Below the pieces are notes generated by a model. The model saw only the letters and a list, made by a program, of their open reading frames with translations, was not told where the DNA came from and did not search any database. A DNA stretch of 64,000 nt from positions 17,201 to 81,200 of the forward strand of contig JAEWOH010000065.1 of NCBI GenBank assembly GCA_023460955.1, in the 5' to 3' direction. The position numbers were made by a program, and so were the translations under genes. The stretch comes from Bacillota bacterium. Lineage in GTDB: Bacteria; Bacillota; Clostridia; Acetivibrionales; DSM-1351. This document shows, one piece after another, positions 7,668-16,256 of this stretch (positions are counted from its first letter, which is position 1; each line of letters starts with the position of its first letter).

Positions 7668-9401
7668 TTATGCCTTTTCTATGGCATTGAAGCTGCAAAT
7701 TTTTGTACAAAGCTTGCAACCTACGCAAAGTGCAGGATTAATTACCAAATGATCTCCCTTGTCAACAATAGCCGGGCACCCTATCTTCATACAAGCTCTA
7801 CAGGTTTTACATTTATCCTGAGAAATCTTCTGAGTCCCTTCAAACTTGACATTCTTTAGAAGAGCACAAGGCCTTTGTGAAATTATTACAGAAGGTTCAT
7901 CGGCTTCTACTTCCGCCTTTACAACCTTTTCAAACTCTTTAACGTCAAACGGGTCAACTACTTTAACTCTCTCAATTCCAATGGCTTTGCACAGAAGTTC
8001 AAGGTCTACCTGCTTTGTAGGTTCACCCTTTATTGTAAACCCTGTGGTTGGATTGTGCTGATGCCCTGTCATACCTGTAATGGAATTGTCCAGAATCAGA
8101 ACAGTAGAATTTCCTTTGTTATAAACAACGTCTATAAGTCCTGTTATTCCTGAGTGTATAAAGGTCGAATCACCAATTACAGCCACAGTCTTCTTTCTGA
8201 ATTCACTACCTCTGGCTTTTTCCATACCATGTGCAACACCTATGCTGGCACCCATACAAATACAAGTATCCATACATTCGTTAGGAGGCAGTGCACCCAG
8301 TGTATAACAACCTATATCTCCGCTGACATTCAGCTTGAGTTTTTTCAGTACATAGTACATTCCTCTATGTGGGCAGCCGGGGCACATAACCGGAGGTCTT
8401 ACCGGAATTGGCTGGTCAGTAGGCATTTTAGCAATATCAAACTTTTTATCAAAGAGCTTTTCAGCTATTATCTGAGCACTTAATTCACCCATTACAGGCA
8501 GTTTTTGCTTTCCGATAACCTTTATGCCCATCTTTAGTATCTGGTTTTCAAAGAAGGGCTCAAGTTCTTCTACAACGTACAGAGTCTTTACCTCTGCTGC
8601 AAATTCCTGTATCAGTTTTTCAGGGACGGGATGTACCATACCTATTTTAAGAATGGAAGCTTCCGGAGCTGCTTCCTTAACATATTGATAAGAAACTCCG
8701 CTGGTTATAATACCAATTTCTTTATTGTTAATTTCTAACTTATTTAAATCACTGGAATTTGAGAAATCCCTAAGGGCGGCCATTCTTTTTTCTACTTCAA
8801 CGTGCCTTCTTCTGGCCATTGCAGGCATCATTACGTATTTATTTGCATCCTTTATGTAATCCTTTAGTTTAAAGTCTTCCTTATCACTGATTTCGACAGC
8901 GCTTTGTGAATGAGAAACTCTTGTTGTAAGTCTGACGATTACAGGACAATCATATTGTTCGCTTATCGTAAATGCGTACTTTACGAAATCCTTACATTCC
9001 TGACTGTCTGAGGGTTCAAGCATTGGAACCTTTGATGATCTTGCATAGAAACGGCTGTCCTGCTCATTCTGAGAGCTATGCATACCCGGGTCATCTGCAA
9101 CCATTATTACCAATCCGCCGTTAACTCCTGAGTATGATACTGTAAACAGCGGGTCTGCTGCAACATTTAGACCAACATGTTTCATTGCACATATTGCTCT
9201 TGCCCCACCGATTGATGCACCTATAGCAACTTCAAGCGCTACTTTTTCATTAGGTGACCACTCGGAATATATTTCGTCATATTTCGCTATATATTCTGTA
9301 ATTTCTGTACTGGGAGTACCGGGATAAGCTGCTGCAACCGTACAGCCAGCCTCATAGGCACCTCTCGCTACAGCCTCATTGCCAAGCATGAGCTTCTTCA
9401 T
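7668..9401 (-). CDS. iorA: Indolepyruvate:ferredoxin oxidoreductase, alpha subunit
   Basis: 577 residues from the ATG at 9401 (GGAGG five bases before it). The N-terminus MKKLMLGNEAVARGAYEAG and AAAYPGTPSTEITEY form the pyrimidine-binding part. The middle has CPGCPHRGMYYVLKK and the thiamine-diphosphate motif GDSTF ... LDNSITGMTG. The C-terminus carries two 4Fe-4S ferredoxin motifs (CKTCRACMKIGCP and CVGCKLCTKIC). It oxidises aryl pyruvates from aromatic amino-acid transamination, passing electrons to ferredoxin. It is the first gene of a likely operon iorA-iorB-paaK-ACT. Confidence 0.93.
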   Translation of the reverse strand: MKKLMLGNEAVARGAYEAGCTVAAAYPGTPSTEITEYIAKYDEIYSEWSPNEKVALEVAIGASIGGARAICAMKHVGLNVAADPLFTVSYSGVNGGLVIMVADDPGMHSSQNEQDSRFYARSSKVPMLEPSDSQECKDFVKYAFTISEQYDCPVIVRLTTRVSHSQSAVEISDKEDFKLKDYIKDANKYVMMPAMARRRHVEVEKRMAALRDFSNSSDLNKLEINNKEIGIITSGVSYQYVKEAAPEASILKIGMVHPVPEKLIQEFAAEVKTLYVVEELEPFFENQILKMGIKVIGKQKLPVMGELSAQIIAEKLFDKKFDIAKMPTDQPIPVRPPVMCPGCPHRGMYYVLKKLKLNVSGDIGCYTLGALPPNECMDTCICMGASIGVAHGMEKARGSEFRKKTVAVIGDSTFIHSGITGLIDVVYNKGNSTVLILDNSITGMTGHQHNPTTGFTIKGEPTKQVDLELLCKAIGIERVKVVDPFDVKEFEKVVKAEVEADEPSVIISQRPCALLKNVKFEGTQKISQDKCKTCRACMKIGCPAIVDKGDHLVINPALCVGCKLCTKICSFNAIEKA

Positions 9402-9514
9402 TTTGACCTCCATCCGCGCGATTACTCGCACATATAATTATCCATATTTTTCTATAATATTTTATCAATTTATAGCGCTAAACCATTGTTATTATTATAC
9501 TGGATTAAAATTAA

Positions 9515-9561
9515 AAAAGTCAATTACAATCGGCATCGAAAGCCGATTGTAATTGACTTTT
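9515..9561 (-). terminator. Long perfect hairpin, terminator of the 9590 gene
   Basis: Twenty bases at 9515-9534 pair perfectly with 9542-9561 around a 7-base loop; CGGC/GCCG closes the loop. On the minus strand a T-run follows. It lies between the gene ending at 9590 and iorA. The stem is longer than a terminator needs. Confidence 0.7.
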
Positions 9562-9589
9562 GAGGATAGAGTCCAAAAATGTTAAAGCT

Positions 9590-9961
9590 CTAGTCATCAT
9601 AAAGGATTTCAAGCTTTATTTTGTCATAAACATCTTTGGAATTTCTGGCTAGCATATATGGTGAAAGAAGCATAAGTTCAATCATATTTACTCTGTACTT
9701 TTTATTTCTTTTTCCTTCCTTAGGATATAGTTCGTAGTCAACTACATTCTTTAAAATAATAGGAACCATTACTCCGTTGCTGCTCAGAAAATTGAATTCC
9801 AGAGTCTCTATTTTGGAGTCCTGACGGCTGGTCCAAAAAGGTTTATAGCCAATACCTATGAGCTTGCCATCTATACCGAGATCCATACTTCTTAGAGTAT
9901 TTTGATTTCTGAGCATATCTGAAAATAGGTTTTTCAACCTGTCAATATCCATATTATTCAA
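9590..9961 (-). CDS. Conserved-looking protein of unknown function
   Basis: 123 residues, no signal peptide or membrane segment. The start is a TTG at 9961, eight bases after GGGAGG; the ATG three codons later is too far from that site. The sequence alternates charged and hydrophobic residues, with FWTSRQDSKIETLEFNFL and ELYPKEGKRNKKYRV in the middle. I do not recognise a family. It is transcribed away from the LCP gene and ends in a strong hairpin. Confidence 0.6.
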   Translation of the reverse strand: MNNMDIDRLKNLFSDMLRNQNTLRSMDLGIDGKLIGIGYKPFWTSRQDSKIETLEFNFLSSNGVMVPIILKNVVDYELYPKEGKRNKKYRVNMIELMLLSPYMLARNSKDVYDKIKLEILYDD

Positions 9962-10197
9962 TTACTATTCCTCCCTTAGAAAAGCAATAAACGCTCTAAG
10001 ATATAGTATGTTGTGTAAACATATTATGTTACAGTTTATAGACTTGCCCTGTCTCTGTGAACCGGATAACTAATTTATAAAACCTGTGAAATTATTGATT
10101 TTTATATAAAAAGTATGGCGATTATATATGGTATAAGAATAATTTTATGATATAATCTTATGATGGTATAAACATAAAACAATAAATGAGGTCATAG

Positions 10198-11340
10198 ATG
10201 GATACAAGAAAATTTACTTATATAACAACTTTAGTTTTAGGAATGTTTCTTTTTGTACTTGGAACAGTTTTCTTATTTTATATAAATAACGTAGCTCCAC
10301 AAGACGGATCGTCAACACCTATTCCTCAGATTCTTAATGGTCTTAGCGGAACAAAAAAAGATCCAATGAACTTTTTTATAATGGTTGGTGATAAAGCCAG
10401 TGGAAATACTGATTCTATGATGGTTGTAAATTATAATCCCGATACAAAACAAATAAGTGTTGTTACTATTCCTCGAGACACATATGTAAAATTGAGAAAC
10501 AATATACTGCCTAAAATTAATGCAGCCTATGCTGCAGGTGGCCGAGAGCATGAAGGCGCAATGTATGCTTCCGAAAAAGTCAGCAACTTAACCGGAATTA
10601 ATATTAATTATTATGTCCATATCAATATTTCATCGATTAAAAAAATTACAGATATGCTGGGGGGCGTCAATTTTGAAGTTCCCGCCGATTTGAGATACGA
10701 AGACCCCACACAGGATCTCTATATTGACTTAAAAAAGGGTTATCAGCTTTTGAATGGTGAGAAGGTTGAACAACTGCTGCGCTTTAGAAAACCCAGTTCA
10801 AGACTATATTCCAGTTCTGAATTAAAGGAACTAAAGCAGTTTTATGACGGAAGTGATATAAAAAGAACTGAAATGCAGGTTAAATTCATTAAAGCTTTTA
10901 TAAGTCAAAAGCTTAATATTCAATACCTACCTAAATTCAATTCAGTAATAAACTATGTTTTTGAAAATATTATTACTAACATGACCTTAAGTGATGCTTT
11001 AAAGTTAACTTCAGGCGTTATTAATATTTCACCGGATAATTTCAATTCCTTCAGGCTTGACGGCGAGGACAAGATAATCAACGGAGGCTGGTTCTACGAA
11101 TATAGTGGTAAAATGATAAATATTGATACCAAGGAAGCTCTTCCTTCTGAGGACGTTGTTTCACAGTATTTTAAATCTGTAGGCGGAATAGTAACACCAT
11201 CAGAGTTGTACGTCCCTGATAATAAGGATGATGAAGACTCTAAGCCTGCTCCTACAACAAAAAAGCCTTCAAAACCTACAGTAAAAAATCCTTCGAACTC
11301 CGAAACTGATTCAAAAGGTAACGGAAAGGATAAACCTTAA
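10198..11340 (+). CDS. LytR-CpsA-Psr (LCP) family cell-wall protein
   Basis: 380 residues. A membrane anchor spans about residues 7-30, then an extracellular LCP domain: GDKASGNTDSMMVV, ISVVTIPRDTYVKL with the catalytic-type Arg, INAAYAAGG, and GYQLLNGEKVEQLLRFR. The last 45 residues form a Lys/Pro/Ser/Thr-rich tail. LCP enzymes transfer undecaprenyl-linked teichoic acids or other glycopolymers to peptidoglycan. The GAGG site lies six bases before the ATG. It stands alone between a divergent gene and a convergent terminator. Confidence 0.88.
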   Translation: MDTRKFTYITTLVLGMFLFVLGTVFLFYINNVAPQDGSSTPIPQILNGLSGTKKDPMNFFIMVGDKASGNTDSMMVVNYNPDTKQISVVTIPRDTYVKLRNNILPKINAAYAAGGREHEGAMYASEKVSNLTGININYYVHINISSIKKITDMLGGVNFEVPADLRYEDPTQDLYIDLKKGYQLLNGEKVEQLLRFRKPSSRLYSSSELKELKQFYDGSDIKRTEMQVKFIKAFISQKLNIQYLPKFNSVINYVFENIITNMTLSDALKLTSGVINISPDNFNSFRLDGEDKIINGGWFYEYSGKMINIDTKEALPSEDVVSQYFKSVGGIVTPSELYVPDNKDDEDSKPAPTTKKPSKPTVKNPSNSETDSKGNGKDKP

Positions 11341-11397
11341 GTTGTGCGTCCGATTTATTCTGGTAATCTATAATTATTAAAGCATATAATAAAATCA

Positions 11398-11430
11398 AAG
11401 CGTTAGTGGGTCTATGCCTACTAACGCTTT
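11398..11430. terminator. Convergent terminator
   Basis: AAAGCGTTAGTGGG pairs with CCTACTAACGCTTT around a short loop, with a T-run on the right and A-run on the left. It serves the LCP gene and probably the opposing comFB-like gene. Confidence 0.75.
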
Positions 11431-11505
11431 TCTAATGTTATCAATTATAGTTGCTATAATATAATTAACAAAAATCTTATATGTATTATGTCGAGTTATC
11501 TTGAA

Positions 11506-11772
11506 TTATTTATGTCTGGGTGATCTCTTTACAAGTACAGCTGCTTTAGTAATAGCAGCAATTACATCAACCTCAAACTGATTTTTAAGTGAATTTACTT
11601 TTGAGTATAACTCTCCTTTTTCAGTTGCTATGTATTTTGGAGGCAAATCATTTAATGCAAGGGCAGCGATATCCATAACACAAAGTTCACATTTGCACAT
11701 ATTTATATCATCCAGTACACCTTCCATTAGATTAAGAACTACCTCTTCCATATAGTTTTTTAAAGTAACCAT
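11506..11772 (-). CDS. Late competence development ComFB-family protein
   Basis: 88 residues. The segment CKCELCVMDIAALALNDLPPKY with its clustered cysteines matches the ComFB family (PF10719), small proteins first named from the Bacillus comF operon. AAGGAGG precedes the ATG. No comFA or comFC is adjacent, so a competence role is not supported by context; the family is also found in motility and c-di-GMP-linked contexts in other bacteria. Confidence 0.8.
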   Translation of the reverse strand: MVTLKNYMEEVVLNLMEGVLDDINMCKCELCVMDIAALALNDLPPKYIATEKGELYSKVNSLKNQFEVDVIAAITKAAVLVKRSPRHK

Positions 11773-11863
11773 TTCTATCCTCCTTAGAATATGCTTTGAA
11801 CTATTAAAATAGTTAATTAGATCAAAATTATAATTTGTTATTTTTTATTATTCGTTATTTTTT

Positions 11864-12748
11864 CTATAATTCCTCTAATTTATTTATAAGTTTTAGTAAT
11901 TCTACAGCACTATTTTTAGATACTACTTTTCCTGTCCATATTTCAAATGCTGAAATCCCTTGATTTATTAACATTCCAAAGCCATTTTTAATTTTGCAGC
12001 CGCTCTCTTCCGCCTGTCTTAGAAATTCAGTTTTTTCGGGAGCATAAATAACATCGTAAACCAGCTGTCTCTTTTCAAATTCAAATTTGAAATCAAACGG
12101 AGTTTTGATTTCAAAGGTGCTCATACCGACAGGAGTAGTATTTATAATAATATCATTGGCTTTTAAGATATCATAAAACCCTGCTTGCTCCGGAGTAACA
12201 GAAGTAGCTATTTTACCGAAATTATCAGAAATAAGTACTTCGATTTTCTTAGCGTTTTCAAGTGTTCTGTTTGCTATTGTCAGATTTTTAACACCTTCGG
12301 CTGCAAGCTTTACGGACAGAGCTCTGGCTGTCCCTCCCGCTCCAAGCAGCATTACCCTTTTACCGGCAAAATCTGTTCCGAAGGACTCTTTAAAATCCCT
12401 GGAAAAACCTTCAGCATCAGTATTATATCCCTTTAGTCTCCCATTAATGTTTTTAACCGTATTTACAGCTCCCATTAACAAAGCATCATTTGATATATCA
12501 TCAAGATACTTAATAACATCTTTTTTATATGGCACGGTAACATTGAAACCGGAAAAATTCTGGGCTCTCAGACCTTTTACTGCAGCTTCCAACTCGCCCT
12601 GTTTAACCTGAACAGGTATATAAACTCCATTTATATCTAATTCTTTGAACAAGGTATTATGGATAAAGGGGGATTTTGTGTGTTCAACGGGGCAGCCGAT
12701 CAGACCGTATAAAGCTGTCCTGCCGTTAACTGTCGTAACTAAATTCAA
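11864..12748 (-). CDS. aroE: Shikimate dehydrogenase
   Basis: 294 residues. It catalyses NADPH-dependent reduction of 3-dehydroshikimate in the chorismate pathway. The substrate domain has GLIGCPVEHTKSP and NVTVPYKKDV with the catalytic Lys; the nucleotide domain has LLGAGGTARALS and NRTLENA, then NTTPVGM. The start is a TTG eight bases after GGGAGG. It follows the YqeG phosphatase gene by 24 bases on the same strand. Confidence 0.93.
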   Translation of the reverse strand: MNLVTTVNGRTALYGLIGCPVEHTKSPFIHNTLFKELDINGVYIPVQVKQGELEAAVKGLRAQNFSGFNVTVPYKKDVIKYLDDISNDALLMGAVNTVKNINGRLKGYNTDAEGFSRDFKESFGTDFAGKRVMLLGAGGTARALSVKLAAEGVKNLTIANRTLENAKKIEVLISDNFGKIATSVTPEQAGFYDILKANDIIINTTPVGMSTFEIKTPFDFKFEFEKRQLVYDVIYAPEKTEFLRQAEESGCKIKNGFGMLINQGISAFEIWTGKVVSKNSAVELLKLINKLEEL

Positions 12749-12772
12749 TTCAGTTCCCTCCCTGTTTAAAAA

Positions 12773-13342
12773 TTACTTTTTATATTTTGCCCTTTCCATT
12801 CTCAGACTGTTTTCCTTCCAGAGAGCTCTTCTTTTGATTTGATGCTCAAGCTTTTTCATAAAACGTGAAAGTATAAATTTCTCAGGAAATCTTTTAAGCC
12901 TGACATATAAAATCTCCTTTTTATCTATGGGCTTAACAAGTATTGTAAGCATATTGGCTTTGTTACCGCCATGTATGTCTGTGAATATCTGATCTCCTAC
13001 AACTGCAATACTCTCCGGCTCCAGTTCCAGTCTTTCTGCCGCTTTTAGAAAAGCTTTTCCGGATGGTTTGTAAGCTCTATGGATTGCAGTTACCGCTATA
13101 TCTTTATTAAATCTGACAACTCTTTTCTCTGCTGCATTAGAAAGTATACATACCTTAAAGCCTCTATTTTTTAAATCGGAAATCCAGCCTATTGCATTTT
13201 CATCAGCATCCTTACTGTGCATAGGTACAAGGGTATTATCAATATCAAGAATTACACCTTTTATTCCTTTGTTTTTTAGTTCATCAAGATCTATGTGCCT
13301 TATACTGTCGCAATATATATCGGGGAAGTACTTCTCAATCAT
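12773..13342 (-). CDS. YqeG-family HAD phosphatase
   Basis: 189 residues from the second ATG, chosen because GGAGG lies eight bases before it and only three before the first ATG. HAD motif I reads ILDIDNTLVP, motif II is LSNA, and GDQIFTDIHGGNKANM gives motif IV, as in the YqeG/IIIA subfamily. Members are phosphatases, possibly of phosphatidylglycerophosphate-type substrates. The C-terminal basic stretch is typical. It is probably cotranscribed with aroE. Confidence 0.85.
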   Translation of the reverse strand: MIEKYFPDIYCDSIRHIDLDELKNKGIKGVILDIDNTLVPMHSKDADENAIGWISDLKNRGFKVCILSNAAEKRVVRFNKDIAVTAIHRAYKPSGKAFLKAAERLELEPESIAVVGDQIFTDIHGGNKANMLTILVKPIDKKEILYVRLKRFPEKFILSRFMKKLEHQIKRRALWKENSLRMERAKYKK

Positions 13343-13433
13343 TGTCATATTCCTCCATAATAATTAATAATCATAACAAAAGAATTAATGCTGTACAAGC
13401 TTAAAAAAATACATTATTAACTTGCTAATTTTA

Positions 13434-15623
13434 TTATCTATCTATTGAACTATTTAAATGCTCAATTTCAAGCATTTTATTCTCCATGCATATCTGCAAA
13501 TCAAGTTTTTTAACCTCACCGTTGAAAAACTTGATTTCAATTATCTGATGCTGATAGTCATTTTGATCCTCGCAACCCATTGATATAACAACACCTCTAC
13601 CAAACTTCTTATGATGGACAACTACTCCATCTCCAAATTCTGAGACAGCTTCCTTTTTCAAAAGCAGATCAACCTCCTTTATAAACATTGAAGGTAAAAG
13701 CTTTTCACTGTTGGAAACTGAGGGGTAAATCAGGAACAATTCATATCTGGCTCTGGTCATCCCAACATAAAATAATCTTCTTTCTTCTTCAATGTCAGTA
13801 TAGTCATGACTTTCAAGTGCCATTTGAAGTGCTTTGTCACCCGGGAACTCACTATTAATCAGGTCAATCATGAAAACGTAATCATATTCAAGCCCTTTAG
13901 AAGAATGAATTGTACTTAAGGTTATTTCAATATCCTTATCCGAATTCATATCCCTTTTAAAGCTACTTCCTTCAAAGAGCTTTTCCAATTCAGACAACCT
14001 GCCTAAAAACTCAATAATTGTCTGACAGTTGAGAGCTATTCCTTCAAGTATCTCAAACAATCTGAGGGGATGTTCATAAGCTATTCCCGTAAGGCGGCAG
14101 TTTTCTTTGATGCTGTCCAGATAGTGAAAATTGTTTTTTATATATTCGAGAGCATTCCACGGTCTTTTTTTAGCAAGGCCTGAAAACTCCAGTTTTAGCT
14201 CCTGCAAGCCGTTTATCTGAAAGGGCTTAAGCTCCACACCGTTCATTATGCAGTCAATAACCGGCTTGCTCCCATTTTCAGTAACGGCATATTCCAGCAT
14301 AGCCTTTGATATATACCTGTTCATTCTGTAATATATCTTTGAGAAGGACTCAACATCCTGTGGGTCAAGCGCAAAGAGTAAAAAGGCCGTAACCTCCTGT
14401 ACCAGCCAGTGGTTAAAGAAATACAGCCTGTTCTGTTTTATTCTGAAAGGCATATCGCACCTGTCAAGCTTGTCCGCTATAAGTATGGACGACAGATTAT
14501 TTCTATATAGAACAGCTGTCTGGATTTTTACTCCTTGTTTCTTTGTTTGAGGGAATGTTGCTTCAGATAAGGTTTTCAACCTGTTTATTATAACCTCCAG
14601 CTGTTCTTTCCGATCAAATGCAGCAATTATAGCAGGGTCAATATGCTTTTGGTTGTCTGTACAATGCTGCTTATTGTACCTCTTTTTATTGTTCTTTATG
14701 AAATTGCTGCTTAAGGCAACAAGGTTTTCTGCCGAACGATAATTTTTTTCAAGTCTGAATATCATACAGCCGGAATATTGCTTTTCAAAGTCTAAAATAT
14801 ACTGTGGCTGTGCACCTCTGAAGCCGTAAATTGACTGGTCATCATCTGCGACAACAAATAGATTCCTGCTTTCGGCAGTAAGGAGTTTTATTATTTCAAA
14901 CTGGATTTTGGACAGGTCCTGCCCCTCATCCACCTGTATATACCTGTATCTGCTTCGGTAGTATTCCAACAATTGAGTATCCCTTGTTAGTATGTTATAG
15001 GCATAGGTCAGCATGTCATCAAAATCTATCAGCAGGTTTTTCTTTTTAAAGTCATCATAGGCCTTGAACACTTCAATAAATCTTTTGGTTGAAAATTTCA
15101 TACCCTCAAAATTCTTGATAAGGCCGTTTTTAACCAGACCTATCTCATTAACCAGGTTCTCCAGTTCATCATCATTTATTTTTGAGTTATTTATGCTCAG
15201 ATATATGTCTTTTAAAAGTTGTGGCTTGCTGAAGGACATATCCTCTCCCTCAATACGCTTAAGCCTTTGACCTTTCTTTCTTTCATAATCCCGGACAACC
15301 CTGTTGCAAAAACTGTGAAGTGTTGAAAAATGCATGCGCTCTTGTATTTCATTACCGTAAAGTCGGGTAAAGCGCATATCCATCTCCAGCTGAGCGGCTT
15401 TATTATAGGTCAGAGTCAGAATGCTTTGTGGCTTAACTCCGGCTTCCTTTACAAGGTATGCGGCTCTGGCAGTGATAACTGTTGTTTTACCCGACCCGGG
15501 CCCTGCCAGAATAAGTGCCGGTCCGTTAATGTGACTGACCGCTTTTTGTTGTTCTATATTCAAGTTTATATTATGTTCATTTTCGAGTGAGTTAAAAAAG
15601 TTCAATTTATCCTTCCAGTCCAT
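13434..15623 (-). CDS. UvrD/PcrA-like superfamily 1 DNA helicase
   Basis: 729 residues. Motifs in order: the Q-motif region, Walker A AGPGSGKTT (40-48), motif Ia LTYNKAAQ, DEGQD in place of DEXQD (motif II), DDQSIYGFRGA (motif III), YRS (motif IV), TIHSSKGLEYDYVF (motif V) and VGMTRARYEL (motif VI). It is shorter than UvrD or PcrA in the 2B region. After the helicase core a small C-terminal domain reads FGDGVVVHHKKFGRGVV, like the PcrA tail that contacts RNA polymerase. Its likely role is DNA repair or removal of protein from DNA. No clear Shine-Dalgarno is seen. Confidence 0.88.
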   Translation of the reverse strand: MDWKDKLNFFNSLENEHNINLNIEQQKAVSHINGPALILAGPGSGKTTVITARAAYLVKEAGVKPQSILTLTYNKAAQLEMDMRFTRLYGNEIQERMHFSTLHSFCNRVVRDYERKKGQRLKRIEGEDMSFSKPQLLKDIYLSINNSKINDDELENLVNEIGLVKNGLIKNFEGMKFSTKRFIEVFKAYDDFKKKNLLIDFDDMLTYAYNILTRDTQLLEYYRSRYRYIQVDEGQDLSKIQFEIIKLLTAESRNLFVVADDDQSIYGFRGAQPQYILDFEKQYSGCMIFRLEKNYRSAENLVALSSNFIKNNKKRYNKQHCTDNQKHIDPAIIAAFDRKEQLEVIINRLKTLSEATFPQTKKQGVKIQTAVLYRNNLSSILIADKLDRCDMPFRIKQNRLYFFNHWLVQEVTAFLLFALDPQDVESFSKIYYRMNRYISKAMLEYAVTENGSKPVIDCIMNGVELKPFQINGLQELKLEFSGLAKKRPWNALEYIKNNFHYLDSIKENCRLTGIAYEHPLRLFEILEGIALNCQTIIEFLGRLSELEKLFEGSSFKRDMNSDKDIEITLSTIHSSKGLEYDYVFMIDLINSEFPGDKALQMALESHDYTDIEEERRLFYVGMTRARYELFLIYPSVSNSEKLLPSMFIKEVDLLLKKEAVSEFGDGVVVHHKKFGRGVVISMGCEDQNDYQHQIIEIKFFNGEVKKLDLQICMENKMLEIEHLNSSIDR

Positions 15624-15680
15624 TAGGTTTGTTGTGGTTCTTTTGTAATCAATTTTGATATAATAAATTTAACTAATAAA

Positions 15681-16193
15681 TTAGGTTCGTGAAAAATAAT
15701 CCTTTAATAGGTGCAGAACCTTTGTTTCTCTGCCGACCCAAGAGTTACAGCTATCTTTGAGCATAATTTCTTCATTGTTCCTTATTGCGTCTTCTATACC
15801 TATCCAAACTGGTTGGAATCCCAATTCAGCTTCATATTCATCCAACTGCTGTAAACCCTGTTTATCCTCTATTTGGCACAAATAATAGTGGGATTCCATT
15901 TCAAATATTGCATCTTCTTCAAATTGATCGTTATTTATTGTTTTTACAACACCCAGCTTTTCTTTTATTTGGCTTATGCTGTATCCGGTCTCTTCATGGA
16001 CTTCTCTGATAAGAGCTTCTTCGTTGACCTCTCCGTTTTCTACTCCACCTCCGGGGAATTTGTAGTCTCCCGGTCTGGAGTGTACCATTAGAAGTTTGTT
16101 ATCCTTGATTATTACTGCTCTGACAGCCAGTCTGCACGTAACCTTTAATGTTGAGATTTCTTTGATGGAATTATCAATAGTTAGCTCAAACAT
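15681..16193 (-). CDS. Nudix hydrolase
   Basis: 170 residues from the ATG at 16193 (GGAG nine bases upstream); an ATG nine bases earlier abuts the ribosome site. The Nudix box GGGVENGE ... EALIREVHEETGY is complete, with the REVHEE metal ligands. The family hydrolyses nucleoside diphosphates linked to another moiety; the substrate is unknown. It lies between two DNA helicase genes on the same strand, so a nucleotide-sanitising role is possible but unproven. Confidence 0.85.
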   Translation of the reverse strand: MFELTIDNSIKEISTLKVTCRLAVRAVIIKDNKLLMVHSRPGDYKFPGGGVENGEVNEEALIREVHEETGYSISQIKEKLGVVKTINNDQFEEDAIFEMESHYYLCQIEDKQGLQQLDEYEAELGFQPVWIGIEDAIRNNEEIMLKDSCNSWVGRETKVLHLLKDYFSRT

Positions 16194-16256
16194 TATTTTC
16201 ATCTCCTTTTTTGTAGCACCAATTTAATAAAATTTGTTATTACATTGATACAACAA

